DNA from: JBMNTU01 sp050945895
Lineage (GTDB): Bacteria; Bacillota; Clostridia; Christensenellales; Christensenellaceae
Assembly: GCA_050945895.1 (NCBI GenBank)
Contig: JBMNTU010000096.1
Span: 1 to 7,911 of the forward strand
Direction of reading: 5' to 3'
DNA length: 7,911 bases
Shown: positions 1 to 4,549 of the stretch, in pieces
Layout of the letters: every line of letters begins with the position of its first letter
Position numbering within the stretch: the first letter of the stretch is position 1
Position numbers and translations under genes: made by a program
Notes under the pieces: generated by a model
Database searches by the model: none
The model's input: only the letters and a program-made list of their open reading frames with translations
Told to the model about the DNA's origin: nothing

Positions 1-2
1 AG

Positions 3-659
3 CAAATTTGCAGGCTGGTGGACGGAGAGCTGCCAAAGGTGGAGGAGCAGCCGGTTTTGGACCGGATAGGCGCAAGCGGCGCGTACCGTGAATACTATGA
101 AGAACTGCTGCAGATAAAAGCGGCTGCAAAAGAGCAGGACAGGGAAGCGCCGGCGTCTTTTCGCGCGGCGTGGCAGGCAGCATTGGAAGTGCCGGAAGAA
201 GGAAGGGCGCATCGCAAAAGGAATGCGGCGTGGAAAATACTTGTTCCGGCAGCGGCGGCGGTTGTTTGCGGGGCGTTTATATTTTCGGCATGGAATACGG
301 GAAGTATGCCGGAGAGCATTGCGGAAGAGGACGTGGTGCTGGAAGCGGCCGTGGAAGCCGCCGGAGAGGCCGAGATGTATGTAATGGACGAGGCCGTGCC
401 TGCGGCGGGCGCGCAAGAGCACGTAGCCGAGGATATTGCCCCGGCGGGCGAGGCTTATGCGGCAGAGGTCGACGCTGCGGGCATACTGGAAAAAGCCGGG
501 CTGATTCTGAAAGCGAAGGAGCTTGGGCTACAGTACGAGGAGACGCCGGACGGAATAATCCTTACGGGGGATATGGAGACGCTGAACGAAATATTGGAGC
601 CGACGGGGGCTGTTTTAGCCGGCGGAGGCAGCGTATATATAAAAACAGAAGCGGAATAA
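3..659 (+). CDS. Anti-sigma-factor-like single-pass membrane protein (5' partial)
   Basis: The frame is open to the left edge, so the true start lies outside the window; the GTG at 18 is only the first in-window start codon and has no convincing ribosome site. The visible N-terminus (CRLVDGEL, then YREYYEELLQIKAA and an SFRAAWQAAL segment) resembles the cytoplasmic domain of anti-sigma factors that partner ECF sigma factors. The Cys/His zinc ligands usual there are absent where they would be expected (IGASGAYREYYEE). A basic stretch (RAHRKR) precedes one hydrophobic helix at about residues 77-97 of the visible protein (WKILVPAAAAVVCGAFIFSAW region), followed by an Ala/Glu-rich acidic linker and a compact C-terminal domain of about 60 residues. 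The predicted topology is N-in with the acidic part outside. A cognate sigma gene would be expected just upstream. Anti-sigma identity is inferred from the N-terminal pattern and architecture only; an uncharacterised membrane-anchored protein remains possible. Confidence 0.6.
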   Translation, partial: QICRLVDGELPKVEEQPVLDRIGASGAYREYYEELLQIKAAAKEQDREAPASFRAAWQAALEVPEEGRAHRKRNAAWKILVPAAAAVVCGAFIFSAWNTGSMPESIAEEDVVLEAAVEAAGEAEMYVMDEAVPAAGAQEHVAEDIAPAGEAYAAEVDAAGILEKAGLILKAKELGLQYEETPDGIILTGDMETLNEILEPTGAVLAGGGSVYIKTEAE

Positions 660-681
660 TCAGGAAAGAGGGTGTTTTGGC

Positions 682-1371
682 ATGGCTGTAAAGGAAGTTG
701 ACAGTCCGCAGCACTATTCCATTGTAGAGGTGCCGGAAGCAATTGAAGAGGTGGCGGGCATCCGGCTGTTTGGCAGGGTGATAAAGTCGATTATTTTTAC
801 GACGGATATTGCGCTCATAAACAACAACAACGCGGACGCTGTTATGGCTGTGCACCCGTTTACGCCGCAGGCCGCAGTAAACAGGAAAATCATTGAAATT
901 GCAAAGGTGCCGGTCTTTTGCGGAATCAACGGAATGCATATGTCCAGCAAGCGGCTGGTGAAGCTGTCGCGCGATGCGGAATTCAGCGGCGCTGCCGGGC
1001 TGATTATTGGCCCGGATGTGGAATATGAGGCGGCGGCAAAAATAAAGCTGGCGGTGGATATTCCGGTCATTGCAACGGTGGTTTCCGTAAAGGAAGATGT
1101 GGAAAGGAAGTTTGAAGCGGGTGCGGACATGCTCAATGTGTCCGGCGCAGAGGAAACCTGTGCGATTATTGAAAACATACGAAAAAACAACCCGTATGTT
1201 CCAATCATTGCAACGGGCGGCCCAACGGACGATACGCTTAAAGAAACGATTGCATGCGGCGCGGACGCAATTACCTTTACGCCGCCCACCAATGCGGAAA
1301 TATTCAAAAAGCAGATGCAGGCTTTTCGCGATAGCTTGAATGGAATGGAGGAAGCCGTTGCGGACGAGTGA
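682..1371 (+). CDS. TIM-barrel protein of a conserved clostridial 'hydrolase' family, function unknown
   Basis: A 229-residue protein with alternating strand and helix segments typical of a (beta/alpha)8 barrel: strands near residues 37-46, 53-57, 76-80, 105-109, 128-134, 149-153, 174-178 and 195-199. A glycine-rich loop ATGGPTDDT (177-185) and the motif FTPPTNAEIFKK (199-210) resemble the phosphate-binding end of ThiG/NanE-like barrels. From memory, close relatives in Firmicutes are annotated simply as 'hydrolase', sharing the opening IVEVPEAI, the VFCGINGG-like strand and the IATGGPT/PPTNAEIFKK ending. I know of no proven substrate, so no reaction is assigned. The ATG at 682 is preceded by a GAGGGTG ribosome site about 9 nt upstream. 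The gene follows the anti-sigma-like gene by 22 nt and its 3' end overlaps the next gene, so it sits inside an operon. It is soluble and cytoplasmic, with no signal peptide or membrane helix. Confidence 0.75.
   Translation: MAVKEVDSPQHYSIVEVPEAIEEVAGIRLFGRVIKSIIFTTDIALINNNNADAVMAVHPFTPQAAVNRKIIEIAKVPVFCGINGMHMSSKRLVKLSRDAEFSGAAGLIIGPDVEYEAAAKIKLAVDIPVIATVVSVKEDVERKFEAGADMLNVSGAEETCAIIENIRKNNPYVPIIATGGPTDDTLKETIACGADAITFTPPTNAEIFKKQMQAFRDSLNGMEEAVADE
1347..1352 (+). promoter_or_regulatory. Ribosome binding site GGAGGA selecting a TTG start at 1358
   Basis: GGAGGA lies inside the 3' end of the TIM-barrel gene, 5 nt before an in-frame TTG at 1358. The upstream in-frame ATG at 1340 has no SD-like sequence before it. 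The TTG is therefore the better start for the small membrane protein. Confidence 0.6.
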
Positions 1372-1663
1372 AAAAGCGCTGCTGCTTTTAAATACCGGCT
1401 TTGCGGTTTCGGCGTTGGCGCTGATGGCCTTTTTGCCGTCCAGCCAGGCCTTTTACCTGGATAATTTTGTAAAGGTATTGCTGTATGTTGCCCTCATCGT
1501 TTTTTTCCTGCTGTATGTAAAATTTCGGGCAAACAAAGGGGCGGCCGTCGTTTTGACCGTGCTGCTAGGGGTGCTTTTTATTGTCTGCGTAGTTATTTTC
1601 GCGCAGGCGTATGGGTTCTACAAGCTGGAAAGCGCGGGCAAATGGCAAACGGCCCTGCAATAA
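1358..1663 (+). CDS. Small hydrophobic protein with three predicted membrane helices
   Basis: From the TTG at 1358 this encodes 101 residues; the ATG at 1340 would give 107. I prefer the TTG because GGAGGA stands 5 nt before it while the ATG has no ribosome site. Three hydrophobic helices are visible at about residues 8-27, 37-56 and 61-84, joined by short loops (LPSSQAFYLD and FRANKG), with a polar tail ending KWQTALQ. It has no signal-peptidase site, catalytic motif or cysteine pair that I recognise, and I cannot assign a family. It overlaps the end of the TIM-barrel gene by 14 nt, so the two are probably translationally coupled. It is the last gene of the leftward block, and its stop codon runs directly into the hairpin of the convergent tautomerase terminator. 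Expected location is the cytoplasmic membrane; the role is unknown. Confidence 0.65.
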   Translation: MRTSEKALLLLNTGFAVSALALMAFLPSSQAFYLDNFVKVLLYVALIVFFLLYVKFRANKGAAVVLTVLLGVLFIVCVVIFAQAYGFYKLESAGKWQTALQ

Positions 1664-1701
1664 AAAAGGCCCGTGCGCTGACGAAGCAGACGCCGAGCCT
1701 T
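1662..1701 (-). terminator. Rho-independent terminator for the minus-strand tautomerase gene
   Basis: Read on the minus strand, AAGGCTCG pairs with CGGGCCTT (8 bp with one T-G wobble). An inner stem GCG-(T)-CTG pairs with CAGCGC around a CTTCGT loop, and the 3' arm runs into six T. The total is about 14 bp with two single-base bulges, followed by a T-tract, 72 nt after the tautomerase stop. The tail overlaps the TAA stop of the opposing membrane-protein gene (1661-1663). On the plus strand the same hairpin has A before it but no T-run after it, so it looks unidirectional. Confidence 0.8.
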
Positions 1702-1773
1702 GGCCGACAGGTTAATTTTCCAGCCTGGTCCTGTTTTCTTCAAAGTTTTTTGATACACCGGCCATTTTTCGGT

Positions 1774-2115
1774 TTATTTATATACACCGCCGGCGCCCCA
1801 GTTGTCAAACTCTGTGAGCTTGATGTAAACATGGTCTGTGGGGAACGAATGGTCGTTTTTTAAAAACAGGAACATTTCCTCTACAAAGCGCTGCTTGCTT
1901 TCCAGCGGTGCTGTTTGGAATATGTCTACCTCCATTACGCATAGCGGGCCGGATTTGCCTTCCATGGTAAGGCTGCTGTTGTCTTGGAAGGTAACCATCG
2001 TCTGCTCGGGCGTTTTGCCGGGAATAAGCGTGATAAGGCGATTGATTCCCTGCAACATAGATTCCTTTTCGGTGGACGTCATGGCTTTGTTGGTGCATAA
2101 TTTTACATGTGGCAT
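1774..2115 (-). CDS. MIF-like tautomerase family protein
   Basis: A 113-residue protein, the usual size for macrophage migration inhibitory factor (MIF)/D-dopachrome tautomerase-type proteins, which form trimers and catalyse keto-enol tautomerisation of substrates such as phenylpyruvate. It starts Met-Pro, so removal of Met would expose the catalytic N-terminal proline typical of the superfamily. IPGKTPEQTMVTFQD (31-45) matches the MIF segment carrying the active-site lysine (here K34). The end VYIKLTEFDNWGAGG (96-110) aligns with the MIF C-terminus, which has a comparable NWG-like segment. The start is well supported: AAGGAG lies 8 nt upstream and a TATAAT promoter precedes it. The gene stands alone, convergent with the preceding operon and divergent from mutY, with its own terminator. 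The physiological substrate cannot be read from the sequence; a cytoplasmic tautomerase of unknown substrate is the safest description. Confidence 0.8.
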   Translation of the reverse strand: MPHVKLCTNKAMTSTEKESMLQGINRLITLIPGKTPEQTMVTFQDNSSLTMEGKSGPLCVMEVDIFQTAPLESKQRFVEEMFLFLKNDHSFPTDHVYIKLTEFDNWGAGGVYK

Positions 2116-2123
2116 AGGCTTTA

Positions 2124-2129
2124 CTCCTT
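2124..2129 (-). promoter_or_regulatory. Ribosome binding site of the tautomerase gene
   Basis: AAGGAG on the minus strand, 8 nt before the ATG whose first base is 2115. It is close to the ideal SD sequence and fixes the start that gives the N-terminal Met-Pro needed for tautomerase chemistry. Confidence 0.8.
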
Positions 2130-2147
2130 ATACAATGGTTTGCCTGT

Positions 2148-2176
2148 ATTATAGCATGCCGCTGCCTGTTTAACAA
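2148..2176 (-). promoter_or_regulatory. Promoter for the tautomerase gene (sigma-A type, extended -10)
   Basis: On the minus strand TTGTTA (-35; plus positions 2171-2176) is followed by exactly 17 bp and a perfect TATAAT (-10; plus positions 2148-2153), with TG at the extended -10 position (TGCTATAAT). Transcription should start near 2141, giving a leader of about 26 nt that contains the AAGGAG ribosome site. Confidence 0.75.
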
Positions 2177-2183
2177 AGTGTTA

Positions 2184-2212
2184 TTTTTATTGGTGTGTAT
2201 CCATGCTATAAT
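2184..2212 (+). promoter_or_regulatory. Promoter for mutY and its operon (extended -10, weak -35)
   Basis: TATAAT at 2207-2212 is perfect and carries the TGC extension at 2204-2206. The hexamer 17 bp upstream (TTTTTA, 2184-2189) matches only half of the -35 consensus, so recognition would depend on the extended -10. The predicted start of transcription, 7 nt after the -10, falls on about 2219, the A of the mutY ATG. Confidence 0.6.
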
Positions 2213-2218
2213 ATTGCC

Positions 2219-3307
2219 ATGGGTAGCTTTATAGAAAACAATGCGGCGCCGGCCGGAATCGTGCGCCCGCTTCTTGTGTGGTACGGGAAAAACGCGCGCA
2301 ACCTTCCGTGGCGGAAAAGCACCGACCCGTACCGGGTGTGGATATCGGAAATTATGCTGCAGCAGACGCGTGTTGCGGCGGCTATAGACTACTACGAGCG
2401 GTTTTTGCGCGAACTGCCGGACGTGCGCGAATTGGCGGCGGTTCCGGAAGACAGGCTGTACAAGCTTTGGCAGGGGCTGGGCTACTACAGCCGCGCGCGC
2501 AACCTTAAAAAGGCGGCGGAAATTATCGTATTTGAACGCGGGGGTGTTTTCCCCGACACATACGAGGAGCTGCTCCAACTGCCGGGCATTGGGGAATATA
2601 CGGCGGGCGCAATTATGTCTATTGCGTACGGCGCGCCTTACCCGGCGGTAGACGGCAATGTTTTGCGCGTTTTAACAAGGGTGCTGGGCAGCCGCAGGAA
2701 CATTGCAAAAGCAGATACAAAAAAATGGGCGGCAAACCTGCTTGGGCAAATATACCCGAATAAAGATTGCGGAAGCTTTACCCAGGCGCTGATGGAGCTG
2801 GGCGCGCTGGTCTGCCTGCCGGGCGGAGGCGCAGACTGTGCCCGTTGCCCGCTGAAACATATCTGTATTGCAAAAAAAGAGGGCGTGCAGGCAGAGCTTC
2901 CGGTAAAAACGCCTCCTAAAAAGCGTACGATCGAAAAGCGCACGGTTTTTTTGATAACAAACGGCGGCAGGCTGGCGATTCGCAAGCGAAAAGACGGGCT
3001 GTTGGGCAATTTGTGGGAGCTTCCGTCGCTTGGGCGGCACTTGCGGGCGGAAGAAGCAGGGCAGGCGCTTTTGCAATGGGGCATTGCGCCGCAAAAGATA
3101 GGCAAGCTGCCGGATGTAAAACATGTTTTTACGCATAAAGAGTGGCATATGCTGGCATACAGCGTAGAAAGCGGCAGCGCCGCACCGGGGTTTACCTGGG
3201 CGCGCAAGGACGAGCTTGCCGACCGGTATGCCGTTCCGGCGGCCTTTTTGAAGTATTTGAGACTATTCTTGAAGGAGAGCAGCGATGGCAGAAAAACTGG
3301 ATTATAA
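2219..3307 (+). CDS. mutY: Adenine DNA glycosylase MutY
   Basis: MutY removes adenine mispaired with 8-oxoguanine or G, starting base-excision repair that prevents G:C to T:A changes. From ATG 2219 it has 362 residues, normal for the family. Visible landmarks: catalytic Glu in WISEIMLQQT (E44); GLGYYSRARNL (87-97); helix-hairpin-helix LPGIGEYTAG (121-130); catalytic Asp in VDGNV (D145); four cysteines C199, C207, C210 and C216 for the [4Fe-4S] cluster; and a C-terminal NUDIX-like 8-oxoG-recognition domain (about 242-350) with NLWELPS and the FSH-equivalent FTH (304-306). The first spacing is C-X7-C rather than the X6 of E. coli, a variant I recall from clostridial MutY. A GTG at 2195 is in frame but lies upstream of the promoter -10, so ATG 2219 is preferred. 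No SD precedes it and it coincides with the predicted transcription start. It is first in a five-gene operon. Confidence 0.95.
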   Translation: MGSFIENNAAPAGIVRPLLVWYGKNARNLPWRKSTDPYRVWISEIMLQQTRVAAAIDYYERFLRELPDVRELAAVPEDRLYKLWQGLGYYSRARNLKKAAEIIVFERGGVFPDTYEELLQLPGIGEYTAGAIMSIAYGAPYPAVDGNVLRVLTRVLGSRRNIAKADTKKWAANLLGQIYPNKDCGSFTQALMELGALVCLPGGGADCARCPLKHICIAKKEGVQAELPVKTPPKKRTIEKRTVFLITNGGRLAIRKRKDGLLGNLWELPSLGRHLRAEEAGQALLQWGIAPQKIGKLPDVKHVFTHKEWHMLAYSVESGSAAPGFTWARKDELADRYAVPAAFLKYLRLFLKESSDGRKTGL

Positions 3308-3911
3308 GAAGGAATACAAGATACTCTATATGCCGCCGCAAACGCCGGTGCTGGTGGATGTACCGGAAATGCACTTTATTATGATAGACGGCAAAGGAGC
3401 GCCGGGGGGAAAGGCATACCAGGATGCGCTTTCGGCGCTGTACGCCCTGACGTTTACAATTAAAATGAGCAAAATGGGCGGCAAACAGCCGGATGGGTAT
3501 TTTGAATACGTTGTGCCGCCGCTGGAGGGCCTTTGGTGGGGAGAGCACGGAAAGCTGGATATTCAAAAGGAAAGGCGGGACAGCTGGTGCTGGACGTCGA
3601 TGATCCGCCAGCCGGAATTTGTTACGGAAAATGTGTTCCGCTGGGCGGTTGCGGAGTGCATTGCCAAAAAGCCGGATATCGATGTTTCGGGGGCGCGGTT
3701 CGAGAATTATGCGGAGGGGAAATGTGTCCAGATTATGCACATTGGCCCGTATTCGCAAGAGGCGGCATCTATGGAAAAGATGCATGCGTTTGCAAAGGAA
3801 AACGGCTTTGCTGAAGACGATGCGCGCAAGCACCACGAGATATACCTCTCCGACCCGCGGCGTACAGACAGGGAAAAGCTGAAGACCGTGCTGCGCCTGC
3901 CCGTAAAATAA
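3285..3911 (+). CDS. GyrI-like small-molecule-binding domain protein
   Basis: A 208-residue cytoplasmic protein of the GyrI-like/SOUL-type fold family. Typical subfamily segments are VDVPEMHFIMIDGKGAP (24-40), YEYVV-like FEYVVPPLEGLWW (73-85), SMIRQPEFVT (105-114), VQIMHIGPY (148-156) with the following ASMEKM, and HHEIYLSDPRR (183-193) near KLKTVLR (198-204). Family knowledge: the fold binds small molecules (effector domains of MerR/AraC regulators). Some stand-alone members, including as I recall Listeria Lin2189 and YtkR7 of the yatakemycin cluster, were reported to hydrolyse cyclopropanoid DNA-alkylating compounds. The conserved Glu in HHEIYLSD (E185) is a candidate functional residue; that is inference. 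There is no DNA-binding domain, so it is not a regulator of the BmrR type. AAGGAG lies 7 nt before the ATG, which overlaps the mutY end by 23 nt. It sits between two DNA glycosylase genes. Confidence 0.8.
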   Translation: MAEKLDYKKEYKILYMPPQTPVLVDVPEMHFIMIDGKGAPGGKAYQDALSALYALTFTIKMSKMGGKQPDGYFEYVVPPLEGLWWGEHGKLDIQKERRDSWCWTSMIRQPEFVTENVFRWAVAECIAKKPDIDVSGARFENYAEGKCVQIMHIGPYSQEAASMEKMHAFAKENGFAEDDARKHHEIYLSDPRRTDREKLKTVLRLPVK

Positions 3912-3920
3912 GGGGGACGT

Positions 3921-4526
3921 ATGCAAAGCTTTACCTATGGCGAAAAGGAACTGGAATATTTAAAAAGCAAGGACAAACGCCTGAAAAAAGAGATCGAGCG
4001 GATTGGCAAAATTGAGCGGGAAGTGACGGGCGACCTTTTTGCGGCGCTTGTTTCCAGCATCGTCGGGCAGCAGATTTCGATGAAGGCGGCGGATACGGTG
4101 TGGCGGAGGCTGAACGAACTGGCAGGAGAGATGACGCCGGAGCGGGTTGCGGCCATGCCCAAAGAGCGGCTGCAAAGCGCGGGAATGTCTATGCGGAAAA
4201 CGGAATATATACAAGGCATTGCGCGCGCGGTGGTGAATGGGGAAATAGACCTGGATGCGCTGTGGGGCATGACGGACGAGCAGGTGGTTGGCGCGCTGGT
4301 AAAGCTCCGCGGCGTGGGCGTATGGACGGCCGAGATGCTGATGATTTTTTCTATGCAGCGCAAGGATATATTCAGCTGGGACGACCTGGCGATCCGCCGG
4401 GGGCTGATGATGCTGCACAGGCACAAGGAGCTCCCGCGGGAGCGGTTCGAGCGGTACCGCAGGCGCTATAGCCCGTATTGCTCCATAGCCTCGCTTTACC
4501 TGTGGGAAATTTCGCTGGGGAAATAA
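3921..4526 (+). CDS. DNA-3-methyladenine glycosylase II (AlkA-like, short form)
   Basis: A helix-hairpin-helix base-excision glycosylase expected to remove alkylated purines such as 3-methyladenine from DNA. Its 201 residues cover the catalytic core only; E. coli AlkA has about 282 and an extra N-terminal TBP-like domain that is missing here, as is common in Gram-positive versions. Landmarks: LVSSIVGQQISMKAA (43-57), typical of the family; RKTEYIQGIA (92-101); helix-hairpin-helix LRGVGVWTAEM (129-139); and FSWDDLAIRR (151-160), whose second Asp (D155) corresponds to the catalytic Asp238 of AlkA. There is no iron-sulfur cysteine set, which separates it from MutY and Nth. AGGGGG lies 4 nt before the ATG, and the gene starts 9 nt after the GyrI-like gene, so the two are co-transcribed. 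The precise substrate range cannot be read from the sequence, so I leave out a gene symbol although alkA-like is apt. Confidence 0.85.
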   Translation: MQSFTYGEKELEYLKSKDKRLKKEIERIGKIEREVTGDLFAALVSSIVGQQISMKAADTVWRRLNELAGEMTPERVAAMPKERLQSAGMSMRKTEYIQGIARAVVNGEIDLDALWGMTDEQVVGALVKLRGVGVWTAEMLMIFSMQRKDIFSWDDLAIRRGLMMLHRHKELPRERFERYRRRYSPYCSIASLYLWEISLGK

Positions 4527-4538
4527 GAGTTTGCCGTA

Positions 4539-4543
4539 AAGGA
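4539..4543 (+). promoter_or_regulatory. Ribosome binding site fixing the dnaG start at 4550
   Basis: AAGGA with 6 nt spacing to ATG 4550. An in-frame ATG at 4478 lies inside the alkA-like gene and would add 24 residues not typical of primase; the family N-terminus matches MPYFGEEWIQELL from 4550. Confidence 0.75.
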
Positions 4544-4549
4544 AGATAT

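Larger units (their letters stand above)
2147..2213. repeat. 12-bp perfect inverted repeat holding both divergent -10 boxes
   Basis: TATTATAGCATG at 2147-2158 and its exact reverse complement CATGCTATAATA at 2202-2213, separated by 43 bp. Each arm carries an extended -10 (TGCTATAAT) pointing outward, one toward the tautomerase gene and one toward mutY. The repeat reaches beyond the promoter hexamers (CA before TGC, A after TATAAT), so it may also be a site recognised by a protein, although two near-consensus promoters alone could give most of the symmetry. Confidence 0.7.

Noticed and set aside
455..1307. Several long minus-strand frames opposite the first two genes
   Set aside because: They are codon-bias shadows of well-supported plus-strand genes, with no ribosome sites and low-complexity products.
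1707..1737. Possible plus-strand terminator: ACAGG and CCTGT followed by four T
   Set aside because: Only five pairs around an 18-nt loop, with a broken T-run; too weak to call without transcript ends.
4478..4549. Longer dnaG beginning at ATG 4478
   Set aside because: The extra 24 residues lie within the alkA-like gene, lack a ribosome site and do not match the primase N-terminus, while ATG 4550 has AAGGA 6 nt upstream.
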